A stretch of 27,810 nucleotides of DNA from Plantago elongata (Eukaryota > Streptophyta > Magnoliopsida > Lamiales > Plantaginaceae). Location of the stretch: assembly GCA_036897095.1 (NCBI GenBank), contig JAYMSP010001906.1:1-27810 (forward strand). Direction: 5' to 3'. A program made the translations under genes and the position numbers. This document shows, in pieces, positions 10,307-21,251 of the stretch; positions within the stretch are counted from its first letter, which is position 1, and the number at the start of each line of letters is the position of its first letter. The notes under the pieces are model-generated. The model was not told where the DNA came from. It saw only the letters and a list, made by a program, of their open reading frames with translations, and searched no databases.

Positions 10307-12908
10307 ATGGAGAATTCTCGTGAACAGTCATTATCCATCAGTATTACTTCCAGTTCTCACTTGTCCAATGGATCAACAGATAACAACAACAACAACAACA
10401 ACAACAACCATAATAACAACATGTCTGCTACACCTGTTGGAAGTGAGGCTGGGCTTAATGTTGATGTCTTAAGTTTGAATAAGCTGAGCTCTAGTTTAGA
10501 GCAAATGTTGGGTAATTATGGGAGTGATTTCACTGATGTGGACATCGTGTTCGACAACTCTACTATCGGTGTCCACCGGTGTATATTGGCTTCGAGAAGT
10601 AAATTTTTTCATGAGCGTTTTAGGAATGATAAGGGGTTAGTAGGGAAGGAAGGGAAGTGGCGGTATTGCATGAGAGAGCTATTGCCTTTTGGGAGTATTG
10701 GTCATGATGCTTTCATGATTTTCTTGAGCTATGTGTATACCGGGAAGCTTAAGCCATCTTCGATTGAGATATGTACATGTGTTGATGCTACGTGCCCCCA
10801 TCTTGCGTGTCGCCCTGCTGTTCGGCTGGCTGTGGAATTGATGTATGCCTCGACAATTTTCCAAATACCGGAGCTTGCATCACTGTTTGAGGTAACGGTT
10901 CGATAATGCTAACTTATTAGCCTTGTATTGCATCAGTTGCTATCCTTGGTCTGTTGTTTTGGGATATTTGATGCAACTAACTCGTTATCGTTTGATTGTG
11001 TCAAGTTGATGTGTTTGAGATGTTTACTCAATTTGTCTTGTAACTGAACTGTGTTTATTAGGCAGTTTGCTCAGAGTTTGACCTGTTTAATAAGTGTCTC
11101 ATTTGATTTGTGAATTAGCCATTAAACCGTGCTTGCTAAAGGCTAACAATATTAACTATGCCATCCAAATAAATTTTTATGACCTAGCTAGTTCTGATGA
11201 AATCTGAAAATTGACCTTATTCTGCATTATGCAGAATCTTTTGAAAAACTTTGTGTGTTACAAAAGTGTGAACATTGTTACTTCTACATATTGATTGTTC
11301 TAATCTGAAATTTCAGCGCCAACTTGTTAGCCTGGTTCCGAATGCTATAGTGGAAGAAGTTATTGCAATCACAGCGGTGGCATTTCATTGCAAATTAAGT
11401 GCAATTCTTGCGCAATGTGTCGACAAAGTAGCGCAATCGAACCTTGCGACTGCCTGTATCGAGAAAGAGCTCCCTTTCGAAGTTGCTGAGAATATTAAGC
11501 AGCTTCGTATTAAGTCTCAGTCACAACAGGAAAATAATGCATCTGCTGTAGATCAAGCTCGGGAGAAGGGAATGAAGAGAATTCTCAAGGCATTGGATTC
11601 TGAAGATGTGGAACTTGTGCAGCTTCTGTTAACAGAGTCCGACATTAGCTTAGACGAAGCGCATGCTCTTCACTATGCCGTTGCATATTGTGATCCAAAG
11701 ACAGTAACTGAGGTGCTTAATCTAGGTCTGGCGGATGTTAACTTAAGGAATTCTCAGGGCCATACGGTAATTCATGTTGCTGCAAGGCGAAAAGAGCCAT
11801 CAATTGTAGTGTCCCTTCTGAATAAAGGAGCCAAAGTCTCTGAACTGACGCTGGATGGTAAAAGTGCCGTTAATATTTGTAAGAGATTGACGAGGCGAAA
11901 GGACTATCAGATAAAAAGGGAGCAGGGGCAGGAAGAGAGCAAAGACCGTATATGCATTGGCATATTGGAGAGGGAGATGCTTCGGGATCCATTTGGTGGG
12001 AGTGCATCCAGGTCTTCACATGGGGTTGTTGAAGATAATAACATGAAATTGCTCTACTTGGAAGATAGAGGTATATTTTACCTGCTTTTCTTTGATTACA
12101 TCACTCATTATAACTCAGTTGAAACTATCTTAATCTCAATTCATCGCATTCTTTGTGTGTCTTAATCTCAATTCAATCGCATTCTGTGTGTGCCTTAATC
12201 TCAATTCAATCGCATTCTGTGTGTGCTGTAATCTCAATTCAATCGCATTCTTTGTGTGTCACAGTTGCTTTTGCGCGAATGTTTTTCCCAACTGAAGCAA
12301 AGCTAGCAATGCAAATTGCGCATGCTGAGACGACATCAGAGCCATTCTCTGTTGCAGCCAGTCTGATGTCATCGCAATATTCACGTGGGAACTTGGGTGA
12401 GGTTGATTTGAACGAGACACCCCTTGCACGGAACGCAAGAATTCGTTCAAGGATAGAGACCCTCTCCAGAACAGGTACCAATTCACCCTTCTGAAACTGA
12501 GTTGAAATTATGCTTTTGCTATATAGCAGTGTTTTTTGCGCAAACAACACACTAACAATGTAACCGAATTTGTGATTTACGGCTACTATATCTATATTTG
12601 AATGGGAGTCTGATATCCTTTATGTGAATTGGTTTAATTCAGTTGAGCTGGGGAGGCGTTACTTCCCTCACTGTTCGGAGGCACTGGATAGGTTCATGGA
12701 AGATGACTTACCAGATGTAGTCTTCCTGGAGAAGGGCACCCCAGATGAACAGGAGATGAAGAGAAAACGCTATCTGGAACTAAAGGATGAAGTAAACAAG
12801 GCATTCAACAAGGACAAAGAGAAGCTCTCCCGGTCTGGCCGATCTTCGTCATCGTCATCAAAGAGTTCGCTCAAGTTCCGGATAGGCTGTAAAGTTAGGA
12901 AACTCTGA
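10307..12908 (+). CDS. NPR3: NPR3/NPR4-type salicylate receptor (BTB-ankyrin co-repressor)
   Basis: NPR3/4 proteins bind salicylate and act with TGA factors as co-repressors of defence genes in the nucleus. Exons are 10307-10891, 11317-12070, 12265-12474 and 12643-12908, all with GT..AG introns and consistent frame, giving 604 residues (Arabidopsis NPR3 has 586). The N-terminus is Ser/Asn-rich with nine consecutive Asn. The BTB domain spans about 70-190, with a C2HC finger at C158, C163, H165 and C168 in the spacing known from NPR1. A BACK-like region and ankyrin repeats follow (about 270-400). The NPR C-terminal domain includes LLYLEDRVAFARMFFPTEA; the Arg of LEDR (446) probably matches the salicylate-contacting Arg of NPR4 (inferred). 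The EAR-type motif VDLNETP at 493-499 and the MEDDLPD and LEKGTPDEQ blocks place it in the NPR3/4 clade, not NPR1. The C-terminus is Ser-rich then basic. No defects seen. Confidence 0.95.
10382..10408 (+). repeat. AAC microsatellite coding poly-Asn
   Basis: Nine AAC units encode Asn 26-34 of the NPR3/4-like protein; His and three more Asn follow. Located in the disordered N-terminus before the BTB domain. Such runs often vary in length between alleles. Confidence 0.9.
12129..12259 (+). repeat. Minisatellite of four 32-34 bp units in NPR intron 2
   Basis: Four near-identical units start at 12129, 12161, 12194 and 12226. Each runs from CTTAATCTCAATTCA to CGCATTCTNTGTGTGT-like ends. The units make up two thirds of the 194-bp intron. 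The last unit ends five bases before exon 3, so it supplies the pyrimidine-rich part of the 3' splice site. Confidence 0.9.
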
Positions 12909-13756
12909 GAAGGTCATTTCCTTCAATAATCCTCTCAGAGTCTGAAGATAGGCTGTAGTTTTGCTAGCCGAACAATTTTTTGAAGTCTTTTAGCATAGAA
13001 TTTTAATGATCACAGGAGTATGCATGTATTCTTTATGCTTACTACTGTAATCTGTAATTAACATAGAAGTAGCAGTTTGCATGTTTTCTCAGAGAATGAA
13101 AAAGGTTACTTAGATGCAACTTAATTTGGGGCCTTTGACAAATCTTGACTAAAGACTACAATTAGGTCATGTCTTTTAAAGAGATTGACATAAATGATTC
13201 ATTAATAGTTACATAAAACACTATTTATGCAAAATACTTTGCGCAAAATTTGCATAAACAATCCTAGTGGAGGATATACTATGCGCAAATGGTGCGCAAA
13301 TGGTGCGCAATTGGTGTTAATAGTTTAATACTTTGCGATCTCTAGTTCATCGGTTCATCCTTCGGTGGTAGTTAGGGAATGTTTAGAATACAACTACAAT
13401 TAAATTGTTTCAATTGTAATTTTATTTCAATAATTATTTTATGATGTTCGTTTTAAAAAAAATAAAACACAACTGCAATTATATTTTTATTTTTATTCAA
13501 AAAGCAGTTTGATTATTAAATTTATTTTTCACTTCACTGTATTCGATTATCTACTTCAGAAATCATGTATGAAGTTAAATGGACGTTACATCCTCAGGTA
13601 CGAAGTGGTGCCTGTTTTAGCATTATGTACGACTGAATAATCCCATATAGTTAAGATATACAAGAACTCTTGTTATAGCTAAAACGACCCAAACCTATTG
13701 AAAATAATTACAAACTAGCCCCGATGTTGATACTTCTCGTTCAGATTAGGATAATA
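12909..13756. other. 3' region of NPR3/4-like gene and spacer
   Basis: The 3' untranslated region of the NPR gene probably occupies the first few hundred bases. A short tandem repeat of three 11-bp units (TGCGCAAATGG, the last slightly changed) lies at 13282-13314, among further GCGCAAA motifs. The rest is AT-rich with no gene recognised. Confidence 0.5.
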
Positions 13757-13923
13757 TGTGAAAGAATGCTTTTTGTGAATTATATTCAAGAGTATACATG
13801 GGTATCTATACAAGAATAATCTAACTATTCTAATTACGCTAAGAATGTAATTCTAATCTAATTCTACTAATCTAGCTAGATTACATAATATCATAATCCT
13901 AATCTATTATATAATCTATTACA
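13757..13923 (-). repeat. 3' LTR of the Ale-like copia relic (about 167 bp)
   Basis: On the minus strand it begins TGTAATAGATTATATAATAG right after the GTGGGGG tract and ends near TTCTTTCACA. The ends are TGT...ACA as expected for LTRs. The inner edge is firm; the outer edge is less sure and could lie about 30 bases further out. Confidence 0.65.
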
Positions 13924-15850
13924 CCCCCACAGTTGAAGCGGGAGGAAGTCAAACACTTAGACAGGATCTAAAATACTCAAATAATACTCTGGGAAACCCC
14001 TTTGTGAATATATTCGCAATATGGTATCTTGAAGGAACATGGAGAACCCGAACCTTCCCACGTGCAACTTATTCACGAACAAAATGGATATCCATCTCAA
14101 TGTGCTTGGTACGATGGTGTTGAACCGGATTGCCCGAGATATATAGCACTAATATTGTTACAATAAACGAGAGTGGCTTTCTTAATGTGACAGTGTAGCT
14201 CAAGTAGTAGATTTCGAATCCAACAGGACTCGGAAACAACATTAGCAACTCCTCTATACTCAGCTTCAGCACTAGCACGAGACAGCGTAGGTTGTCGTTT
14301 ATATGACCACGAAATCAGATTATCGCCAAGAAACACACAATATCTCGAAGTCGAACGACGAGTATCCGGACAGCCAACCCAATCCGCATCAGTGTAGGAA
14401 ATAAGATCCAAACTCGAGGAAGGATATAGATGGAGACCAAAATCAAGTGTTCCATGTATATATATGAGAATGCGTTTTAACGCATTCATGTGAATATCCT
14501 TGGGATTATGCATATGAAGACACACTTGCTGAACAACATACGAGATATCTGGACGAGTAAAAGTCAAGTACTGAAGGGCACCAACCAGACTTCTATACTG
14601 CGTAGGATCATCATATGGTGTACCGAGTGTACTACTCATCTTGGGATTCATATCGACCAGAGTTACAGTTGATTTACACGATGACATTCCTGCACGATCA
14701 ATAATTTCCTCCGTATATTTTTGTTGAGACAAAAACATTCCGGTTGGGTGTCGAGTTACCAATATACTAAGACAGTAGTTCAAAGGTCCAAGATCTTTCA
14801 TAGCAAATTTTGAGGCGAGTAAACCCATTATCGACTGGCGAAGGAAAGTTGAAGACGTGGCGAGAATGATGTCATCTACATAAAGTAGGAGATATGCCAT
14901 AGTCGAGCCATTCTTGTAGATAAATAAGGACGTATCTGCTTTGCCGTTTACAAATCCAAGAGAGGAGACATAATCAACAAATCATTTGTACCATGCATGT
15001 GGAGCTTGCTTGAGTCCGTACAATGATTTTTTGAGTAAGCAAACATGATCCGGATAGCGCTGATCCCGAAAACCAAGGGGTTGATGCATATAAACGGTTT
15101 TCTTGAGTTCCCCATGTAGGAAAGTGTTTTAACATCAAGTTGATGAATCTGCCAAGACCTGGATAATGCCAAACTAAGCACCGTACGAATGGTAGCCGGT
15201 TTAACAACCGGACTAAAAGTTTCTCCACAGTCAATACCAACCTGTTGAAGTTTTCCATCACCTACAAGACGAGCTTTATGCCTCTGAAACGCACCATTAG
15301 ATTTAACTTTGTGAGCCAAAATCCATATAGAGCAAATAATATTAACATTAGACGGACGAGGTACCAACACCCACGTCTTATTGTCATAAGAGCATTAAAT
15401 TTGTCCTGCATAGCCAATTTCCAACTCGGGTCTTTAAGAGCAGTAACTGGGTTACGAGGAATGGGGGATTTCGTAACCGTGGTAACTGGAGCCCCAACAT
15501 TCTTCAATTGGTCTGCGGTACTTTTTAAGTGTTGGCAATACGCTGAGGTATTAGGGAAATCCTCAAGACGGGTAGATGTAAATTCTTGCTCAAGAGTCAC
15601 ATCACGGGAGGTTTGGTGATCTTAAAAAATATCCTGCCAGCGATTCCAAGATTCCATAGTTGTAGCACCAATTTCAATAATAGTGTTCAACAAATCATTA
15701 GAGATTGTTGTATAAATCGATTGAAGGACAGTAGCATCCACAGTACACCAGAGTTCTTTCTCCTCAGCATTAGAAGGATGAGGTCTCTCCTCATCAATAG
15801 GTGGTTTGATGATGTGATGAAGAACCAATTAGCTCATATAATTAAGTATA
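13757..15850 (-). mobile_element. Ty1/copia retrotransposon relic, Ale/Retrofit-like (fossil)
   Basis: Read on the minus strand, the order is gag-like sequence (from about 15840), then reverse transcriptase and RNase H of the copia type, a polypurine-like GTGGGGG, and a short 3' LTR. Recognisable pieces are YVDDIILA of reverse transcriptase, RSLVGALQYLTFTRPDISYV, YTDADWVGC and SRASAEAEYRG of RNase H. In the gag part they are the [14 protein letters not shown] and LEDFP motifs. Protease and integrase are not seen and no 5' LTR was found. The element is clearly broken, with several breaks, and cannot be mobile by itself. The short LTR and the TFTRPDI-type RNase H linker resemble the Ale/Retrofit lineage. 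It looks old; with one LTR it cannot be dated. Confidence 0.9.
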
Positions 15851-17397
15851 AAGATTGACTCTCCAATTGTTCGTTATCATTATAAAATACGAGAAAATGA
15901 CTCTTGAGGTAAAAGAAAATTCGAAGTTAAATATATTTATATTTATAAAACTAATCATGTTAGTTAATACGGTATATTATAAGAAATTTGTACTATTTGT
16001 ACAGCTAATTGTTATCTCAATAATATAAAGTACAATTAACTATTCACATTGACATAGAGGAATAGAAATACTCTGCCCTTCTATTATTTTGCTTTCTTGT
16101 GGGGTTAACAAGACCAGCAACTCGAGTAAATAAGGTAAAAACAGTGAAGAGTATATTCCAAGTTAATTCCACTCGATATTTCTTGTAAACAAAGTCACTT
16201 TGGTTGTTGATTTTTCTGGATTGAACCTGGTTTTATACGATTTTGCCTGGTATGACCAACTATATATATATATAACCTCTGCGAAGTAGCGGACTGTCCA
16301 TTATTTTGTGCAAGACAAGTTATAAGTCATTATCTTTGAGAAAGATTTGTTAAAATCATTAGACTCAATCACAATATCACATTCAAAAGCTTGTTATATG
16401 ATAGGATGACTCGGGTTCAGTACAATCACTGTGATATGTACTTCTAAGTTCTAATGAATAATTAGCGGAACATGCTAATGCCATTGTTGTATGATAAAAG
16501 TTTAAAATATCGAGTTTGATTTAGAGTTAAAAGAGAAATCTATGTTGATACACCCCCAAAAAGCAAAAATCACAATTCATGATCGGTTGAAGTTGGAGGT
16601 GAGATCATGTTTAGGCAACCAAGCTAGGAGTACCATTTTCTTGCATGTGTATCCCTCTTTCATTGTTTATAACTTCATTCCCTTATAGTAACCTTTAACT
16701 ATCCTACCACATGCTTCAACATCCAATAAAAATGGCTAATTAACCTTTAATCTTTAAAATGCATAACTATCAAAAGGGGACACATTATTATATCGTGCTA
16801 AAGCTTTCTCAAACAACACGTAGTTAATACAAACTCAAATCTTAAAATATAAAATTTATCATGTCCTTCCGAGAATCAAGAAAAATTTAAACGATATATC
16901 ATATGTACATTTTAAATTGGACAACAAATTTATTTGTACAACACCTAAAAATGAATGCTCGACGGAGCACTCCAGTAGGTAGGCGTGGTGTATTCAACAT
17001 ATATATTTCAATAATCGATATTAAAATGAATCACTTCTTTAAAATGATAGGTTATGTGAAGTAAAAATAATAATAAACTGATCTATTTCGGTAATTTGAT
17101 GTGATATAGATACGGTAGACGTGTGGCATGTATTCATTCTTCTCTGGACAAATAAGGCAAGTATATTTAGGTATTTTTATAATATATATTAATTAATATC
17201 CGAAAATGGATTTGATTATTTGGTAGTATATGAAAAGAAGGAAAGATAAAAAATAATTGGATAACAACTTACTGGTGTTAGTGCTTTTGTTGGCATAAAC
17301 TACGTGACACTTTTTGTCCACCGCAGAACAGACCACCAACCAGAGTTCCCCAAGTAATCATAACTTTCGTTAATTGCAATATTCAGTCCCTGCCACA
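15851..17397. other. AT-rich intergenic spacer
   Basis: No gene, RNA gene or complete transposon recognised. Contains a TA-rich run near 16260-16275 and scattered AT-rich tracts. The last 100 bases before 17398 would include the promoter of the TLC-domain gene, but I see no unambiguous TATA box. Confidence 0.5.
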
Positions 17398-18326
17398 AAA
17401 AACAATATCACTTCACTTCCATTCCATTCCATCTCTCTTCTCTTCTCTCTCAACTCTCAGATATTCTTCATTGCTTCTGTTAAAAGAGAAAAACAATACA
17501 AAAGAAAACGCGCTTAACCCGATTTTCCCTTTTTTCCTCAATTCATAGAGGTTTCTTTCTTTCTTTCTTTCTTTCTTTCTTTCACGGGTGTGTAAAAGAG
17601 TTCCGTTTTGTCCAATCGTTCAGGTTTTTCTTGCCTTGTACTGATTCCCAAATACCACAAGCCAGCATTTTGGTGGAAACCCTTTTTCCGGAAACCTCTA
17701 AAAACCCGTTCTTGCGAGGAATGTGATTCGGTGGTGTCAGCTTTGATTGGGTTTCTGATTGCTCAGCTCTTAGGTATTGTGAAAACCCCTTTTTTGGTGG
17801 GGTTATTAGTTCGTGATCTTGCGGATCATTTGTTTCTGATGGGTTTAATGGTGATTGATTTGGTGCATTTGCTTAGATTTGGTGATTTTGTGTGTTGATT
17901 TGGTGAAGAAAGGGGTTTATTTGCCATTGTAGTACATTGGCCTTTTGATCTTGTACCTTCTAGTCTGCTAGTTTATATTCTTCGTTGAATGAAGTTTTTA
18001 GGCTGTAGTTGCATTGTAGACAACTTTTTTGACAGTTTAAGTGATGATTATGAACTTCACTACTGGGCAAGAACTTTCGTTTTCGGATCTGTTTGCGCAA
18101 TGTTTTCATTTATGGACAGTAGATTGTGATCTAGTATACTGCAGCATTATCAGTCTATTTGTGGAGTATCTTACAGACTATTGTGTCCTTTTTTGCCGTA
18201 TTGTTATAATTCGGTTTGAGCTAGGCATCATGTCTTTTCTCAGTGATCTTTGCATTTGTTTTTCCAGGAAGCTGAAACTTATTTATGCTGTAAAAGAGTA
18301 AATTCATGGTCCGGTGAATCATTAGA
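17398..18326 (+). promoter_or_regulatory. Pyrimidine-rich 5' leader of the TLC-domain gene with likely leader intron and short uORFs
   Basis: 17410-17590 is CT-rich, including eight TTTC units at 17552-17583, typical of a plant 5' leader. A leader intron is plausible, with an acceptor at TTTCCAG before 18268 and a possible donor at AG|GTATTG near 17773. In the last leader segment two minimal upstream frames precede the start codon: ATG-CTG-stop at 18285-18293 and ATG-GTC-CGG-stop at 18306-18317. The 96-codon open frame over 17608-17898 does not start with ATG and has no family match, so I read it as leader. Confidence 0.5.
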
Positions 18327-21251
18327 ATGGGGCGTTCGTTGACACATGTTCTGGCATTTAAGTCTTACCAAAACCAGGCTCAGGGGCTGGTCAGAAACTA
18401 CTTATTATCGGATCCTTTTATTCCATACTCTTCTGTTCTTGGTGGAATATTGGCTTTCAAAATGGTATGTGTGGGCACCGGCGATTTCTTTAGATCCGTG
18501 TATTAAAGTTTGAACATTTTGACATTTTCCATGTTCTGATTGAACATTCACATGCTTTTGAGTTTGTAATGTAGACTGTAGAGTGTAGACTGCATGAATA
18601 TCCATAAGAGATGAGTGCAAAAGATTAAGTAACCACTTATGCTTTTCAGCACTCCCATGTTCAAGGATTTGGATTGTAATTGTCATTGTTATATCTCAAC
18701 AGGTCTATGATCTGACAAAGATCATCAGCAGCTTTTACTTTAAGAGTTATTCTGGCCTCACGAAGATTCAAAAAACTGAGTGGAATAACCGGTAAAACAC
18801 GAGCTCTTAATTTCTTTCCTTTCTCCATATTTGTAAGTATTCTGCTGACTCTCCTTGTGCTTGCTTTCCTGCAGTGGTATTTCCACGGTGCATGCCATTT
18901 ATATTTCAGCCATGTCACTGTACTTTGTTTTCTGGTCCAATCTTTTTTCTGATCGTAATTCTACTGGGCTAATAACATTCCGAAATTCACCCCTCTCAAC
19001 ATTTGGACTTGGGGTATGTATCTGACACATCTCTTCTAGTTGCAATTATAATTTTCATTTTTTTTTCTGGATACAGTTTAGATAATATTCCGATATTCAT
19101 TCTGTTTTCTGATCTGCAATTTTTTACTTTGTCCTCTCGATTGAAAACTAAGGTATAAGTGAACTTGAAAATGTATCGGGACATGTGATATATGCATCAA
19201 TGCATGCCTTCAATATTAGGCTAAAAGACTGGGGTTGCAGCTTTATCGTTGTTATAATTTTGTTCACTCAGCAGTCAGCACAAATGAAGCTAATATTTGA
19301 ACTGTCAAGTCAGACTTTATATAAAGAAAAAAAGCAAAAGAGGAGTTGCGGTCAGTTGCACCTAGTCATAACTTATACTTCCTCCGTCCCGTCCTAAGCT
19401 TCCCAAACACTTTTTGGGTTCAAAAAATAAGACAAGAGTACTTTTTTATTTTTAGTACTTTTGTTTATAACTGAGTGGCATGAGATGTAATTTTGAGCTA
19501 TTATTTGAATATTCTAATATTAAAGTTGGGCTAAAAATGGATACAAATTGAAATGGGAAGCTTTAACCGGGACAACAAAAATGGCAAAGTGGGAAGCTTA
19601 GGGTGGGACGGAGGAAGTAAGTTTTAAGTTGTTTAGGTTATCTTCTATGCAAGCTATATTATATTATTATTTAGGTTCATACTTTATCTGAATGTCAAAA
19701 TTTTATATGATCAGAAATCTTTTGAAGATTGACTTGTTTCTCTTTGGTTTATGCCAGGTCTCTGTTGGCTACTTCATTTCTGACCTTGGGATGATTTGTT
19801 GGTTATATCCTACTTTGGGTGGAGTAGAGTACGTAAGTAAATCTTACACTTGAAAAGTAGTTTAATTAGCATAGTTCTATAGTGTTGTGGTCATTATATC
19901 ACCTAAGTATTTCACATTCATGTAAATTCAGATGGTGAGTCGTTACTTTTAAATTTCAGATAGTCCACCACTCTCTTTCTGGGATCGCAGTAGCATATTC
20001 AATGTTTACTGGGGAAGGGCAGCTTTACACCTTCATGGTCCTTATATCTGAAGTGACAACCCCAGAAATCAACATGAGATGGTAAGTTACAAAAACTGGC
20101 GTGAAAATTGAAAGGAAAAAAAGAAAGCAGTGAATCATGCATTGTGTTTTCCCCCCTTCCCTTCGCTTGTTATCTGAATCAATCTGCATTTTGCATAGGT
20201 ATCTTGATGTTTGCGGATTGAAGAAATCAACTGCGTATCTGATTAATGGAATTGCGATTTTCTTTGCTTGGCTGGTACATAAAACTACTTCTAAATTGAA
20301 ACCTTTATTTAGATCAGATACATGTATACAACTCCTGACATGGAAAAGTGAAGACGATAATGTACCATATACAAATAATTAATGCAATACTACAACTTCT
20401 GCAATATATAAGTTTTCTTTGATGATTGAATCTTTGACAATGCCTTGGTGATGTAAGACTCTGTTTTCAAGATATATTAACCTTCATTGATGCTTTACTG
20501 AATTATTTAATTTTTACGTTCAGGTGGCGAGGATTCTTTTGTTCGTTTACATGTTTTACCATGTCTATCTACACCATGCTCAGGTAATGCAGTGTCATCA
20601 CTTATTATAAGCTAATCTTCCGTTTCATTTCCTAACGAAGTCATGTACCTAATATGTGCATTCAAGTTGATTTAACTAGTCTGTTCTGCTGACATCCACA
20701 TTATGGAAATTCTGTTATAAACAGTTAGCATTTCTTTCTGATATTAGTACTTTAATTAATTTCAAGAATCATGTTGATTAGTGAAACTGGGAGTTATAAG
20801 GTGTTGTACTGGTAGATAGGTGGAATTGGAGGGGAAGGTACAGGGTTTGTTCGAGCGGTAGGGATCACAATTTGATGATAAGTAGAAAAATCATAGTCAA
20901 GCTTTAATGTGTTGCCACCAAACACCTAGTATTGTTATGTATTTAAAACTTCTCTAAGACATTCTCCAATACCTAGTTTTCTGTTCTCGATCTCCTTGTC
21001 TCTGTTAGTTTCTTTGTCATGCTACCAGAGCTATGAGATTCTCTTGATGATATCTCTGTTTTGGAAACGGATGTGTAATTAGTATGGCAGACTTTATACA
21101 AGTTGTGCTTTTGTGCTTGCAGGTCATGCGGATGCACATCATTGGTTTCATATTGGTGTTTTCTGTACCAATGATTCTGGCGGTAATGAACTTAATGTGG
21201 TTTGGAAAGATTCTTAAAGGTTTGAAGAAGACTTTAGCGAAAAAGCAGTGA
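18327..21251 (+). CDS. TLC-domain (TRAM/LAG1/CLN8) multi-pass membrane protein
   Basis: TLC proteins are multi-span membrane proteins of the endomembrane system, linked to lipid handling. This one resembles the plant TMEM56/TLCD4-like group, not ceramide synthase. Eight exons: 18327-18464, 18703-18791, 18875-19013, 19758-19832, 19960-20081, 20199-20274, 20524-20583 and 21123-21251. All introns are GT..AG and the frame closes exactly, giving 275 residues, a usual length. Hydrophobic segments lie near residues 33-55, 80-97, 118-140, 151-172, 199-230 and 239-262. The VHHSLSG at 149-155 holds the paired His typical of TLC domains. The C-terminus is Lys-rich (ILKGLKKTLAKKQ); the KKQ end loosely recalls an ER-retrieval signal (inferred). 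The start is the first ATG giving the conserved-looking N-terminus, two tiny upstream frames aside. The exact substrate or role cannot be told. Intron 3 carries a Stowaway MITE. Confidence 0.9.
19378..19617. mobile_element. Stowaway MITE (Tc1/mariner) in intron 3 of the TLC gene
   Basis: A 240-bp element with terminal inverted repeats of about 29 bp. The left end is CTTCCTCCGTCCCGTCCTAA; the right end read in reverse is CTTCCTCCGTCCCACCCTAA. Both continue with GCTTCCCA. It is flanked by TA on both sides (19376-19377 and 19618-19619). CTCCGTCCC ends with TA target sites define Stowaway elements. It lies wholly within intron 3 of the TLC-domain gene. The ends are well matched, suggesting a fairly recent insertion. 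Confidence 0.92.

Noticed and set aside
12129-12259. Regular repeats resembling a CRISPR array
   Set aside because: Units are contiguous with no unique spacers, and they lie in a plant intron. It is a minisatellite.
12153-12494. Separate 113-codon gene overlapping NPR exon 3
   Set aside because: It is exon 3 of the NPR gene read through the upstream intronic minisatellite.
17608-17898. 96-codon open frame before the TLC gene
   Set aside because: Starts on TTG, shows no family resemblance, and sits in a typical CT-rich 5' leader.
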